64,000 bases of DNA from an uncultured Verrucomicrobiae bacterium (GCA_937946835.1 CALFAV010000013.1:1-64000); one strand, 5' to 3'; shown: positions 36,527 through 46,481, numbered from the stretch's first letter. Notes: generated by a model from the sequence alone, not told the origin. Made by a program: numbers and translations.

Positions 36527-37102
36527 ATGAACAAGCTGATATTGAACCTGTCGGTGGCGATTTCTCTTGCCCTGTGCGTGCTGGTGTTTGTCCAGTGGCA
36601 ACGGGAAAACCAGCTCACCCGGGACAAGATCAAACTGACCAACGATGTCCACACCAACAAGGTCCTGATTCAGGACCTGCAGGTCACGCTGCGCAACACG
36701 CAGCAAGAGTTGGAGCGGGTCCAGGGCATCCGGGCGAAGCTGGAGGACACCGTCAAAACCAACGAGGTGCGGATTCGCGAGTTGTCCCGGGAGCTGGAGA
36801 AAACCATCGAGGACCGGGATGCCAAAAACCTCCAGGTGGAGCAGTACAAGGTGGCGCTTGAACAGGCCAACGAGAACATCAAGACCCAAAACGAGGCCAT
36901 CACCCGCCAGAACGAAACCATCAAAAACCTCGTGGCCCAGCGCGACGAATTGAACGAGGCCTACAAAAAACTGGCCGAGCAGTACAACAAGGCGGTCTCC
37001 GAATACAACAAGCTGGTCGAGGAAGTGAAGAAGGCCAACGAGGCCATCCAGGCCGCCGCGGAGCAACAGCAACAACAACGCGGCGGCGGCACCCGCAAGT
37101 AG
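36527..37102 (+). CDS. Membrane-anchored coiled-coil protein
   Basis: The protein has 191 residues. One N-terminal membrane helix (ILNLSVAISLALCVLVFVQW) is followed by about 150 residues of continuous heptad-rich coiled coil, very rich in Asn, Gln, Glu and Lys, and it ends in a QQQQQRGGG tail. No enzymatic motif is present. The shape suggests a periplasmic or cytoplasmic scaffold. The first 85 nt after the tRNA carry no other signal, so it could be read through from the tRNA promoter. Confidence 0.75.
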   Translation: MNKLILNLSVAISLALCVLVFVQWQRENQLTRDKIKLTNDVHTNKVLIQDLQVTLRNTQQELERVQGIRAKLEDTVKTNEVRIRELSRELEKTIEDRDAKNLQVEQYKVALEQANENIKTQNEAITRQNETIKNLVAQRDELNEAYKKLAEQYNKAVSEYNKLVEEVKKANEAIQAAAEQQQQQRGGGTRK

Positions 37103-37234
37103 GTGCCCGCCCTTCGGCCGCGATGGCGGCCGAGCGACGGGACCAACCCGTCGAAGACGTTTTTCCCCTGACCCCGAGGAGATCGGACAGCAGGCCCCCC
37201 CCGGTTCCCTTGTCCGGGCAAACCGTCCCCCCCT

Positions 37235-37657
37235 CTACGGTTTGGGCTCGCTTGCCGGTGAGATGGCAAACGCCACTTTCTGCACCCCCGCCCGGCGGAC
37301 CATGTCCAGCACGGCGATCACCGCCCCGTGGCTGGCGTCCTTGTCCCCGCTGATGTACACGGGCAGGTTGGTGTTGGCCTGGAATTTGTTCGAGATGTAG
37401 CTGAACGCTTCGGCGAGGGTCTTGCGCTCCTTCTCGATGTACACGTCACCGAGTTTGTCCACGGTCAGGTTCAAAATGTCCGGCTTGAGATCCCGCCGGG
37501 CCTGGGTGGCCGTGGGCAGGTCCACCTTGATGGACTGGAGCCGGATCATGCTCAGGCTCGCCATCATGAAGGACGCGAGCAGAAAGAACATGATGTCAAT
37601 CAGCGGGATGATCTCGATGCGCGCCTTTTTGTGGGGCAGCGGGGTGCCAAGTTTCAT
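37235..37657 (-). CDS. exbD: ExbD/TolR-family biopolymer transport protein
   Basis: The protein has 140 residues. One membrane helix contains the essential aspartate D21 (EIIPLIDIMFFLLASFMM), and a periplasmic domain (DILNLTVDKLGDVYIEKE; PVYISGDKDASHGAVIAVLD) follows. It couples the proton gradient to TonB with ExbB. The genes run TonB > ExbB > ExbD on the minus strand, with 47 bp between exbB and exbD. Confidence 0.9.
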   Translation of the reverse strand: MKLGTPLPHKKARIEIIPLIDIMFFLLASFMMASLSMIRLQSIKVDLPTATQARRDLKPDILNLTVDKLGDVYIEKERKTLAEAFSYISNKFQANTNLPVYISGDKDASHGAVIAVLDMVRRAGVQKVAFAISPASEPKP

Positions 37658-37704
37658 GGGGCGGAGCGGAAGGCCAAGCGGGACATCCGGCCGGTAAGTC
37701 CCCG

Positions 37705-38388
37705 TCAAGCACGGGCCATCTCCGGCGGGGACGTCACCGGTGCCGTACCCAGGCTGCTGGGTTCGGTGCCGTTGCGCTGTTTGGCGGCGTTGACCATGAC
37801 CTCCAGGTTGGTGGCCGCGGTTTCCAGCTCGAACTGCAGTTTGACGGTCTTGCTGGAGTAGTAGTTGTACGGGATCAGGGAAACAATGGCGATGGCCAGG
37901 CCACACATGGTGGCAATCAGCGCCTCGCCGATGCCGCCGGTCACCTTTTGCACGGCCAGTTCGGTGTCACCAATGGCGGTGAAGGTGCCCATCAGCCCGC
38001 TCACCGTGCCCAGCAATCCGAGCAGGGGCGCCAGTGTCACCAGGGTATCCATGACGGTGAGAAACCGGCCGGCCCGCCGCAACTCGACCCCGGCGGCCAC
38101 CTGGAGCGCCCCCTGGAGCGAGTAGTGGACGTGGTTGAGGCCGTGCCAGATCATGCGCAGCACCGGATCCTTGGAGTTGGCGGACAAGCGGGAGGCCTCG
38201 TTGAAATCCCCCGCCTCCATGCACGCCAGCACTTTTTCCAACGTTTCCGGATCGCGGCGGGCACTTTGGATGATCCACCAGATGGTGCGCTCGCCGATGA
38301 CACAGACCGCCACGATGGCCGTGATCAGGATCGGCCACATGATCGGCCCGCCCGCCTTGAACCATTCAATCACGACATTGGCAAACAT
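37705..38388 (-). CDS. exbB: ExbB/TolQ/MotA-family proton channel protein
   Basis: The protein has 227 residues with three membrane helices: GGPIMWPILITAIVAVCVIG, TLVTLAPLLGLLGTVSGLM, the family signature, and GEALIATMCGLAIAIVSLIP. It forms the pentameric channel around ExbD. It ends in a Pro/Ser-rich tail. Confidence 0.92.
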   Translation of the reverse strand: MFANVVIEWFKAGGPIMWPILITAIVAVCVIGERTIWWIIQSARRDPETLEKVLACMEAGDFNEASRLSANSKDPVLRMIWHGLNHVHYSLQGALQVAAGVELRRAGRFLTVMDTLVTLAPLLGLLGTVSGLMGTFTAIGDTELAVQKVTGGIGEALIATMCGLAIAIVSLIPYNYYSSKTVKLQFELETAATNLEVMVNAAKQRNGTEPSSLGTAPVTSPPEMARA

Positions 38389-38510
38389 AGCTTGAACTTC
38401 CCTTCACGGATTTAAACCGGGGCTGGGAACGAACCCCCGGCTTTTGCCCTTGCGGGCGAAGAAACCAGCTTAACCGGCCCCTGCTCGTATTGTCCACCCC
38501 GGATTGGGCT

Positions 38511-39245
38511 TCAGTTGGCCCGCATTTCATATTCCCAGGTGTACTTGCGCGGCTCCCCAATCGGGTCGAATCGCCAGCGGGTGCGGACGTGTTGCAACAC
38601 CCGTTGGTCCAACTCCCGGATGCCGGAGGAACGGCGGATTTCCACCACCGTCTTGGTCCCGTCGGCGTCCACCTCAAGGTAGATTTCCAGCGAAGCCGAT
38701 TCCCCGGACTTGAGCAGGTTGGGGATGAACGGCGGGTTGGGGAACACGCCGGGCGGCCCGCCCTTGCCACGGTTCATGCGCATGACCTGCACCGTGGGAG
38801 GGGGAGCTACCGAGGGAGGCGGAGGCCGGCGCAGCACGGCCGGGGGTGCCGAAGCCATGGCCACCGACGGCGCCACCAGGACCGGCCCCTCCACCGGCAC
38901 GGAAAACACCACATTGGCGTTGGCCGGCGCCACCACCACGGGCGTGAAGGCCTCGGGCTGAACCTCCGGTGGCGCCTCCTCGATCTGCTCCGGCTCGTCG
39001 GGCGGCGGGGCCTGCTCGGGCGGCGGGGGCAGTTCCACCGGCATGAATTCGGCCACTTCCGGCAGCGGTTTCTCGGTGATCACCGGGGTTTTGGCGATGC
39101 CGACCACGCCGATGAGGAGGATGGCCAGGTAAAGGGAGTTGGCGTACGCGTACTTCGCATACCGATCCCGCGAGGACATTGGCAGACAAAACTGCGCGAT
39201 GTCCGATTTCAACTCGTAGTGCGGGGCAGCCGCCTGGCTGGTCAT
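38511..39245 (-). CDS. tonB: TonB-family energy transducer
   Basis: The protein has 244 residues. A cytoplasmic segment and an N-terminal membrane anchor (NSLYLAILLIGVVGIAKTPV) come first. A long Pro/Glu-rich spacer (PPPPEQAPPPDEPEQIEEAP) precedes a C-terminal TonB domain (LEIYLEVDADGTKTVVEIRR, then HVRTRWRFDPI). It energises outer-membrane receptors. The ATG at 39245 is chosen by domain start. No TonB-dependent receptor is in the window. Confidence 0.85.
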   Translation of the reverse strand: MTSQAAAPHYELKSDIAQFCLPMSSRDRYAKYAYANSLYLAILLIGVVGIAKTPVITEKPLPEVAEFMPVELPPPPEQAPPPDEPEQIEEAPPEVQPEAFTPVVVAPANANVVFSVPVEGPVLVAPSVAMASAPPAVLRRPPPPSVAPPPTVQVMRMNRGKGGPPGVFPNPPFIPNLLKSGESASLEIYLEVDADGTKTVVEIRRSSGIRELDQRVLQHVRTRWRFDPIGEPRKYTWEYEMRAN

Positions 39246-39398
39246 ATCTCTACTACCCGGCGCCACGGCCGCAGGTTCAACCCCTGCCAACCAACCCGCC
39301 CGCGGTCCTCCGGACGCGCTCAACCAAGGGATTCTATCCCGGGCCGCCCCGGGTGCAATGCCGAAGGCGGCCGCCCCCGGGGAGCACGTACCCGGCCG

Positions 39399-39605
39399 CT
39401 ACCGGGGCCGAATCCGGATTTCCGGCCGTTCCCCCCGGCGCGCGTGGAAAATCACCCTTTCCCGCGGCCGCTCCCCGCCCTGGCCACAGCCCGGACAGCC
39501 GCCCAAGCCCGCCCTACCCGGGGTGCGCCGACGCAGCCCGGACCACACCATCCAGCCGGCGGTGGCGGCCACGATGGCCAGCGCGGTGACCTGCTGCCAA
39601 TCCAT
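39399..39605 (-). CDS. Small membrane protein with Cys pair (FeoB-associated type)
   Basis: The protein has 68 residues. One N-terminal membrane helix (VTALAIVAATAGWMVWSGL) precedes a Gly-Gly-Cys-Pro-Gly-Cys-Gly site and a basic C-terminus. The layout resembles the small FeoB-associated cysteine-rich membrane proteins, but no feo gene is adjacent. It lies 153 bp beyond the tonB start. Real coding is supported by the helix/Cys arrangement only. Confidence 0.55.
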   Translation of the reverse strand: MDWQQVTALAIVAATAGWMVWSGLRRRTPGRAGLGGCPGCGQGGERPRERVIFHARRGERPEIRIRPR

Positions 39606-39636
39606 GCCCGCCAAGGTACGCCCGCGCGCGGCCGAC

Positions 39637-40440
39637 TCAAGGCAGTTTGAAGCGCGGGCACTGGCTCAGGAAGCGCAACGGGTTTTGGTAAATCACCCGG
39701 TCCACCGCCTCCGCGCTCCAGCCGCGTCGGCGCATCTCCAGTGTCGTGCGGGCCACGACCAGCGGCTCGCTCACGCCCCAGTCGCACGCGCTGTTGAGCC
39801 AAAGCCGTTCCGGACCGTACCGCTCCAGGATGTCAATCGCCCGGGCCGGGGTGCACTTGGTCTCCGGGTACAACGTCATGCCCGCCCAGAACCCCGCGTC
39901 CAACACCATCTTCACCGTGTGTTCCTCGACGTGGTCAATGATCACCCGCTCCGGACGGATGCGCGAATCGGCGCGCAACACGTCCAGGGTCAGCCGCGTA
40001 CCCTTGAACTTGTCCTCCAGGTGTGGGGTGTGCACCAGGATGAGTTGGCCGGTGCGCGCGGCCAGGTCCACGTGCCACTCGAGCACCTGCAGCTCGTTGC
40101 GCGAATTCTTGTTCAACCCGATTTCCCCGATGCCCAGCACGTTCGGCCGGTCCAGAAACTGCGGGATGAGGGCCAGCACCTCCCGGGCAAAGCCCGGGTC
40201 TTCCGCCTCCTTCGGGTTCAGACACAGCCAGCAAAAATGCGGCAGGCCGAACTTCGCCGCCCGCCGCGGCTCGTACTCGGTGAGCTGGCAGAAGTAATCG
40301 TGGAAGGCCTGCGGCGAGCCGCGGTCAAATCCGGCCCAGAAGGCCGGTTCGCACACCGCCGCGCAGCCGGCGGTGACCATCGCCGCGTAATCGTCGGTCA
40401 CGCGGCTGACCATGTGGGCGTGGGGCTCGATGTAACGCAT
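39637..40440 (-). CDS. TatD-family metal-dependent hydrolase (EboB-like)
   Basis: The protein has 267 residues. The metal motif is at the start ([19 protein letters not shown]), then [11 protein letters not shown] with the bridging Glu, [17 protein letters not shown] and [12 protein letters not shown]. The opening and the [20 protein letters not shown] block are those of the subgroup found as EboB in 'ebo' clusters and common in Planctomycetota. The reaction in that pathway is unproven. It starts 19 bp after the 92-residue gene upstream, with which it probably forms an operon. Confidence 0.8.
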   Translation of the reverse strand: MRYIEPHAHMVSRVTDDYAAMVTAGCAAVCEPAFWAGFDRGSPQAFHDYFCQLTEYEPRRAAKFGLPHFCWLCLNPKEAEDPGFAREVLALIPQFLDRPNVLGIGEIGLNKNSRNELQVLEWHVDLAARTGQLILVHTPHLEDKFKGTRLTLDVLRADSRIRPERVIIDHVEEHTVKMVLDAGFWAGMTLYPETKCTPARAIDILERYGPERLWLNSACDWGVSEPLVVARTTLEMRRRGWSAEAVDRVIYQNPLRFLSQCPRFKLP

Positions 40441-40459
40441 GGCGGGTGGCGGGGGAAAT

Positions 40460-40738
40460 TCAAGCCGCAAGCCGTTGGCCGCTCCAGGCCCCGACCGCGC
40501 CCTTGCCCGGCGCTTTCGGGAGGGGCTCCGTGGTGGGGTCGCTGAGCGCCATCAACACCGCCGTGGCCCGCTCCCCCGGCGGGGCTTCCTGCAGGCAGCG
40601 CAGCGCGGCGGCAAATGCCCCAAGCCGGAAATCCGCTTCGCCTTCGGCCCGGTCCACGCGGTCCAGAAAGGCCGCAATCTCGATCAACTGGTGCCGGGCC
40701 GCCAGGAAGTACAGGTCCAAAACTTGTTGGCGCGTCAT
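40460..40738 (-). CDS. Small helical protein upstream of the TatD/EboB-like hydrolase
   Basis: The protein has 92 residues, predominantly helical ([34 protein letters not shown]) with a loop ending [20 protein letters not shown]. It has no signal peptide or known motif. The tight spacing to the hydrolase suggests a partner protein. I do not recognise a family. Confidence 0.6.
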   Translation of the reverse strand: MTRQQVLDLYFLAARHQLIEIAAFLDRVDRAEGEADFRLGAFAAALRCLQEAPPGERATAVLMALSDPTTEPLPKAPGKGAVGAWSGQRLAA

Positions 40739-40880
40739 GGTGTGAACATGCCCAGAGTAACCACGCTGGCGAATCTTCTCAAGGGGCCGGACCTGCCCGG
40801 CGGTGGAATTGCACCCCGGCCGCGGCTTCGTTCCCCGCCTTGACGCTGGTGTCACGCCCGGAAATCGCTAGGGTGTTTGC

Positions 40881-43800
40881 ATGAATTCCGCCCTGTTCCT
40901 CACCCGACTTCACCGGCGTTGCCTCTCCCCGTCACGGTTTGCCGTACTGGCCGGCGGCCTGTGGTGCGGCTGGCTCCTGGCCGCCGAGCCGGCGCTGTTG
41001 CTGCACTGGCGTCTGGACGAGGACACGGGCAACCGCGCCCGCGACGTCTCGCGCAATCGTCTTCACGGCGAGGTCCGGGCCGCCCGAACCAATTCGCCCT
41101 CCGGCCGGGCCGTGTTCCTGGACGGCACCCCCGGTCGGGTGATCGCGCTGACGCTCCCGCCGGACCTGCGGCCGGGCACCAACTCCTGGAGCTTCACCGC
41201 CTGGATCAACCCCACGCAGCTCGCCCATCCCGGGCCCATGAACCAACGCCGGCTCCTTTCCTACGGCCGGTACCCGGACGCCTCGATCGTGATTGATGTG
41301 CTGGGCGCGGGCCAGCTTGCGCCCCACCTGACCTACAAGGACTCGACCGGGCGGGTCCGCGCGGCGGGCGTGACCGGGTTCCAAACCGTGCGCCCCGGGG
41401 GCTGGACCCACGTGGCGGTGGTCTGCGACCGCCGCGCCCACCGCCTGGAGTGTTATCTCAACGGCCTCTCCGACCGCGTCAGCGGATTACCCGCCGACTT
41501 TCAGCCCGACTTCTCCCTCGAGGGCCACCTCACCCTGGGCAGCACCTGGCAAAACTTCTTCGGCGCCGTGGACGAGGTGAAACTCTTCCGCGGTGCGCTC
41601 TCCGGCCCGGACGTGCGCCGGGAGTTCCAGCGCCTGCGCGAGGTTTTCCAACCGGCCCTGTCTCCGGAGCAGGAACTGGCCCTGCAACGCCAGACCGCCG
41701 CCGATGCCCTGACCGAAGCGGAGCCGCTCTGGGCCGGGCGGCGATTTTCGGCGTTGCGCCGCCGCCTGAGCGGCCTGGTGGCCGACCCCGTTGCCCCGCC
41801 GGCGATCCGCAGTCTCGCCCACCTGCGCCTCGCCCGCAGTTACCAGGCCGAAGGCAACACCCCCGCCGCCCGCAAGGAACTGGAGCGCATCGCCGACGAC
41901 CCCGCCTACCCCCGCGTGCACCGGGCCGAGGCCCGGGCGCTGGCCCGCGAGCTGGAGCGCGGCACCCGCGCCCTCGCCAGCCCGGCCGACTCCGACCCGG
42001 ATGCCCCCCGCACGCGGCTGGAGCCGGTGACCCAATTTGCGGCCGAGGTGTTTGTCAGCCCGCAGGGCGACGCCCGGGGCGACGGTTCCCGCGCGCGCCC
42101 CCTGGCCACGCTGACCCGGGCGCGCGATCGCGTGCGTCAGTTGCGGGCCAGTGGCCTTTCCGGACCGGTGGCCGTGACCCTGCTGCCCGGGGAGTATCCG
42201 GTGACCGAAACATTCGAGCTGGGGCCGGAGGACTCGGGTCGGGTCGGAGCCCCGGTGGTGTACCGCGCCGCGGAAAAAGGCCGGGCCGTCATTTACGGCG
42301 GAATGCGCCTGCGCGACCTGACGCCGGTGCGCGACCCGGCCGTGCGCGCGCGCCTGCCGGCGGAAAGTCGGGACCGGGTCTGGGAATGCGACCTGCGCGC
42401 GCTGGGCGTGACCAACTTCGGCGAACTGCGGGTGCGCGGGTTTGCCCAGCCCCCCTCGCCGCCCACCCTGGAAGTCTTTGCCAACGGCCGGCCGCTGACT
42501 CCGGCCCGCTGGCCCAACGAGGGCTTCGTGCGCGCCCGGCGGGTCGTGGACCCCGGCTCCGTGACCGCGCGCCGGCCCTCGGTCTTCGAGTACGATTCCG
42601 ACCGCCACGCCCGCTGGCAGGGGCTGAGCAACGTCTGGCTCTTCGGCTACTTCCGCTACCTGTGGGCGGACGCCGCCCTGCCGGTGGCGGCCATTGACCC
42701 CGCACGGCGCACCGTGACCACCGCCGTGCCCTACAGTTACGGCGGGGGCCTGGGCGACCAGCAACCGCTGATCTACTACGTCTTCAACCTGCTCGAGGAA
42801 CTCGACGCCCCCGGGGAATGGTATCTGGACCGCGAGCGGGGCCGGCTTTATCTCTACCCGCCCGCGCCGCCGGACCAGGTCACCCTGGAAATCGGACTTT
42901 GGGACAAGCCGCTGGTGGTGATGCAGCGGGTGGCGCACGTGCGGCTGGAAGGGTTGGTCTTCGACCTGGCCCGGTACGACGGCCTGCGGTTGGAAGAGGG
43001 CGAAGAATGCGTGCTGGCCGCCTGCACCGTGAGTCGCCTGGCCGGCAATGGCATTACCCTTCAGGGCGGTCGCGCCCACCGGGTCCTGGGCTGTGACGTG
43101 CACACCATCGGCCGGCGCGGCATCGAGGTCTTCGGCGGCGACCGCGCCACACTCACGCGCGGGGATCACCGGGTCGAGAACTGCCACATCCACGACATCG
43201 GCCGGATTGATCGCACCTACACCCCGGCCATTCACCTCGAGGGCGTGGGACACCGCGTGGCCCACAACCTCATGCACGAGGCGCCCAGCAGCGTGATGCG
43301 CATCGAGGGCAACGACCACCTCATCGAGTACAACGACGTCCACGACGCCGTGCTCGAATCCGACGACCAGGGCGCGATGGAACTGTTCGGCAACCCCACC
43401 TACCGCGGCGTGGTCTTCCGCTTCAACCGGTTCCGCGACATCGGCAAGCGGGGCCCCGAGCCCTGGGTCCACGGCCAGGCGGCGTTGCGCTTTGATGACG
43501 CGATCAGCGGAATGCTCGTGTACGGCAACCTCTTCCTCCGCGCCGGGGCCGGCAATTTCGGCGCCATTCAGATCAATGGCGGCCGGGACAACGTGATGGA
43601 CAACAACCTGTTTGTGGACTGCCCGCGGGGCCTCACCGGCGGCTGGTACCCGGAGAACGTGATCTGGCGCGACCTGCGCCAGGGCCGCCCCCACCCGGGC
43701 TTCTTCACCAACGAACTCTACCGCACCCGCTACCCCGAACTGGCCCGCATGTTGGACCCCGGCGGCGTGAACCACGTTTGGCGCAACCTCTTCTACCGGT

Positions 43801-44054
43801 GCGGCACACCGGTGGGCGGCAACCGCGCCCATTGGGACCTGCTCGACAACGCCGAGTACCCGGACGCCGACCCCGGCTTCGTGGACGCCGCCCGGGGCGA
43901 CTTCCGGCTGCGCCCGGACGCCCCGGTCTTCGCCCGCGTCCCCTTCCGGCCCCTGCCCCTGGAGGCCATCGGCCCGTACCCGGACCCGTACCGCGCCCGC
44001 TGGCCGATTGAACGAGCGCCGGAGCCACAACCTGAACGCCGCTCGACTCGTTGA
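40881..44054 (+). CDS. Exported LamG / right-handed parallel beta-helix protein
   Basis: The protein has 1057 residues. A signal peptide (FAVLAGGLWCGWLLAAE) precedes a LamG/concanavalin domain (LHWRLDEDTGNRARDVSRNR ... WTHVAVVCDRRAHRLECYLN, about 30-260). An alpha-helical linker follows (about 265-375). A pectate-lyase-like beta-helix then starts with FVSPQGDARGDGSRARPLAT and continues through AERGCHIHDIG-like turns (ENCHIHDIGRIDRTYTPAIH, then RIEGNDHLIEYNDVHDAVLE). It probably binds or cleaves an extracellular polysaccharide; no catalytic assignment can be made. It lies near other carbohydrate-related genes (46482, 14768). Confidence 0.8.
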   Translation: MNSALFLTRLHRRCLSPSRFAVLAGGLWCGWLLAAEPALLLHWRLDEDTGNRARDVSRNRLHGEVRAARTNSPSGRAVFLDGTPGRVIALTLPPDLRPGTNSWSFTAWINPTQLAHPGPMNQRRLLSYGRYPDASIVIDVLGAGQLAPHLTYKDSTGRVRAAGVTGFQTVRPGGWTHVAVVCDRRAHRLECYLNGLSDRVSGLPADFQPDFSLEGHLTLGSTWQNFFGAVDEVKLFRGALSGPDVRREFQRLREVFQPALSPEQELALQRQTAADALTEAEPLWAGRRFSALRRRLSGLVADPVAPPAIRSLAHLRLARSYQAEGNTPAARKELERIADDPAYPRVHRAEARALARELERGTRALASPADSDPDAPRTRLEPVTQFAAEVFVSPQGDARGDGSRARPLATLTRARDRVRQLRASGLSGPVAVTLLPGEYPVTETFELGPEDSGRVGAPVVYRAAEKGRAVIYGGMRLRDLTPVRDPAVRARLPAESRDRVWECDLRALGVTNFGELRVRGFAQPPSPPTLEVFANGRPLTPARWPNEGFVRARRVVDPGSVTARRPSVFEYDSDRHARWQGLSNVWLFGYFRYLWADAALPVAAIDPARRTVTTAVPYSYGGGLGDQQPLIYYVFNLLEELDAPGEWYLDRERGRLYLYPPAPPDQVTLEIGLWDKPLVVMQRVAHVRLEGLVFDLARYDGLRLEEGEECVLAACTVSRLAGNGITLQGGRAHRVLGCDVHTIGRRGIEVFGGDRATLTRGDHRVENCHIHDIGRIDRTYTPAIHLEGVGHRVAHNLMHEAPSSVMRIEGNDHLIEYNDVHDAVLESDDQGAMELFGNPTYRGVVFRFNRFRDIGKRGPEPWVHGQAALRFDDAISGMLVYGNLFLRAGAGNFGAIQINGGRDNVMDNNLFVDCPRGLTGGWYPENVIWRDLRQGRPHPGFFTNELYRTRYPELARMLDPGGVNHVWRNLFYRCGTPVGGNRAHWDLLDNAEYPDADPGFVDAARGDFRLRPDAPVFARVPFRPLPLEAIGPYPDPYRARWPIERAPEPQPERRSTR

Positions 44055-44091
44055 AGCCCGCCTCCGGCACCGGCCACCCCTGTCGCCCCCC

Positions 44092-44763
44092 ATGATTCGC
44101 GAGGATTACCTCATCGGCGGGTTCAAGCGCTACCTCCACTGGCTGGCGGAAATCGCCGGACTGATCCGGACCGCCGATTACGCCGCTGCCACCCGCCGGG
44201 CCGACCTGGCCCTGCGCGAACTGCTCGGCCTGGGCGCCGACTCGGTGGTCTCGCTCACCGACGGCGAACTGCTCGCGCGCCTGGCCGTGGACGACCCGCC
44301 GCCGGCGGTGCGCGACAAATGCCTGCTGCTGGCCGCGCTGCTCACCGCCCTGGGCCGGACCGCGGCCGCGCAAAACGATCCCGCCCGCGCCCGGGACTGC
44401 TGGCTCAAGGCCCTGCAGGTCGCCCTGGGCGCCTCGTTCCAGGGCGGCGGTGACTGGCCGGAGTTCGCGCCCCAGCCTGAAACCCTGCTCGAACTGCTGG
44501 GCGACGCTCCCTTGCCGCCGCGCACCGAGGCGGCCCTTGTGCTCTTCCACGAAAACCGCGGCGAGTTCGCCCGGGCCGAGGACGCGCTGTTCCGCTTCCT
44601 GGACGCCACCGGCAACGCCCCGGAAGCGCTCGAGGTCGGTCGCGCGTTTTACCACCGGCTGCGCGCCCTGAGCGAGGAAACGCTGACCCTTGGTCGTCTG
44701 TCCCGGCCGGAGGTCGAGGAGGGGCTGGCCGAGCTGCAGCGGCGCGCTTCCGCGGGCAGTTGA
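44092..44763 (+). CDS. Helical (TPR-like) protein of unknown function
   Basis: The protein has 223 residues, all helical with repeated Ala/Leu/Arg patterns resembling tetratricopeptide-type stacking. It begins IREDYLIGGFKRYLHWLAEI, which recalls the start of DUF6483 proteins of Firmicutes (MxxEDYIxR...). It contains LCLLAALLTALG and ALFRFLDATGNAPEALEVG. No signal peptide. The start at 44092 is chosen because the upstream in-frame codons overlap the preceding gene's C-terminus. Confidence 0.6.
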   Translation: MIREDYLIGGFKRYLHWLAEIAGLIRTADYAAATRRADLALRELLGLGADSVVSLTDGELLARLAVDDPPPAVRDKCLLLAALLTALGRTAAAQNDPARARDCWLKALQVALGASFQGGGDWPEFAPQPETLLELLGDAPLPPRTEAALVLFHENRGEFARAEDALFRFLDATGNAPEALEVGRAFYHRLRALSEETLTLGRLSRPEVEEGLAELQRRASAGS

Positions 44764-44900
44764 GCCTTCCACCGCGGGCGCGCGGGGCACCGCGGCGCGC
44801 CGGCCACGACCAGCCCGGCGGGGCGGCCCGACCGCCGGCCCGGCGCGGGGGGTGCGTTCCGCTTTTTCCGGCGCCGCCGGCGGGCTAAGGTGCCGCGGCG

Positions 44901-46418
44901 ATGCCCGATATTGTCCTGGCCACGCTCAACGCGAAGTACCTCCACGCCGCCTTCGGCCTGCGGTACCTGCTGGCCAACCTGGGGGAGCTGCGGCCGCGGG
45001 CGGCGCTGGCCGAGTTCGACATCAGCCAGCGCCCGCTCGAGGTCGTGGAGCGCCTGCTGGCGCTGGAGCCGCGCATCCTCGGGCTGGGGGTGTACATCTG
45101 GAACGCGCGCGAGACCGCCGCCGTCGTGGCCCTGCTCAAACGCCTGCGCCCGCAAATCCGGATCGTGCTCGGCGGCCCCGAGGTCAGCTACGAAACCGAG
45201 CAGCAGGAGCTGGCGCGGCTGGCCGACTGCGTCATCTGCGGCGAGGCCGACCTGGCTTTTGCCGAGGTGTGCCGCGCCCTGCTCGATGGGGCCGAGCCGC
45301 CCGCGCGCATCGTGGCCGCGCCGCTGCCCGAGTTGAGCCGCCTGCGGCTGCCCTACGAGGAGTACACCGACACGGACATCGCCCACCGCCTCATCTACGT
45401 GGAGGCGTCGCGCGGCTGCCCCTTCGAGTGCGAGTTCTGCCTCTCCTCGCTGGACATCCCGGTGCGCACCTTTCCCCTCGAACCGTTCCTGGCCGCGCTG
45501 GACCGCCTCTTGGCGCGGGGGGTGCGCCACTTCAAGTTCGTGGACCGGACCTTCAACCTGAATCTCCGCACCAGCCGCGCGATCCTGGAGTTTTTCCGCG
45601 CCCGCTGGCGGCCCGGCCTGTTCCTGCACTTTGAGCTGATCCCCGACCGGCTGCCGCCCGCGTTGCGCGAGGTGATCGCCGCCTTCCCACCCGGGGCGCT
45701 GCAGTTCGAGGTGGGCGTCCAGACCTTCAACCCCGAGGTGGCCGCGCGCATTCACCGGCGCCAGGACTACGCCCGGCTCGAGGAAAACCTGCGCTGGCTG
45801 CGCGCCGAAACGGGCGTGCACCTCCACGCCGATCTCATCTTCGGCCTGCCGGGCGAAACCCTCGAGAGCTTTGCCGCCGGCTTTGACCGGCTCCGGGCCC
45901 TGCGCCCGCACGAAATCCAGGTGGGCCTGCTCAAGCGGCTGCGCGGGACGCCGATCGCCCGTCACGACGCGGCGTGGGGACAGGTGTGGTCGCCGTTGCC
46001 GCCCTACGAATTGCTGGAAAGCCGCGCGGTGGATTTCGCCACCGTGCAGCGCGTGCGGCGGTTCGCCCGGTACTGGGACCTGGTGGCCAACAGCGGCCGC
46101 TTTCCCCGCACCGCGCCGCGGCTGTGGGCCGGCGCGCCCTCGGCGTTCGGTGCGTTCCTGCGCTTCAGCGACTGGCTTTTTGCCCGCACGGGCCAGACCC
46201 ACGCCCTCGCGCTGCCGCGGCTCGGGCGCCTGCTCGAGGAATACCTGGTGCGCGAGGCGGGGCAGGAGCCGGCTCAGGTCCGGGCCGCCCTGAACGCGGA
46301 CCTGGCCGCAGACTCCGCGGAGGCCACGGCCGGGGCCGCGCCGGAACCCCCGGGCGCGCGCCGTCAACGCCGGCATCGCGCCGCGGCCGGCGGGGGGCCG
46401 GCGAGCCGTCCGGGCTGA
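44901..46418 (+). CDS. B12-binding radical SAM protein (DUF4080 type)
   Basis: The protein has 505 residues. An N-terminal cobalamin-binding Rossmann fold (VLATLNAKYLHAAFGLRYLL; IVLGGPEVSYE) precedes a radical SAM core with the cluster cysteines C173, C177 and C180 (SRGCPFECEFCLSS). A C-terminal DUF4080-like domain follows (about 360-475), then an Arg/Ala-rich tail of low complexity. Members use a 5'-deoxyadenosyl radical, but the substrate is unknown. It stands 137 bp after its upstream neighbour with no obvious partner. Confidence 0.88.
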   Translation: MPDIVLATLNAKYLHAAFGLRYLLANLGELRPRAALAEFDISQRPLEVVERLLALEPRILGLGVYIWNARETAAVVALLKRLRPQIRIVLGGPEVSYETEQQELARLADCVICGEADLAFAEVCRALLDGAEPPARIVAAPLPELSRLRLPYEEYTDTDIAHRLIYVEASRGCPFECEFCLSSLDIPVRTFPLEPFLAALDRLLARGVRHFKFVDRTFNLNLRTSRAILEFFRARWRPGLFLHFELIPDRLPPALREVIAAFPPGALQFEVGVQTFNPEVAARIHRRQDYARLEENLRWLRAETGVHLHADLIFGLPGETLESFAAGFDRLRALRPHEIQVGLLKRLRGTPIARHDAAWGQVWSPLPPYELLESRAVDFATVQRVRRFARYWDLVANSGRFPRTAPRLWAGAPSAFGAFLRFSDWLFARTGQTHALALPRLGRLLEEYLVREAGQEPAQVRAALNADLAADSAEATAGAAPEPPGARRQRRHRAAAGGGPASRPG

Positions 46419-46481
46419 ACGGCCGGCCCGCTTCGGGCTTGGAAAGCGGCCCGGCGCGGGCGCAGATTCGGGCGGTTCACC

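Noticed and set aside
37115-37132. Perfect 7-bp hairpin after the coiled-coil gene
   Set aside because: No T run follows on either strand within a useful distance, so a terminator call is not supported.
41487-44093. 868-codon minus-strand frame opposite the beta-helix protein
   Set aside because: Antisense shadow; the plus-strand protein has a signal peptide and clear LamG/beta-helix patterns.
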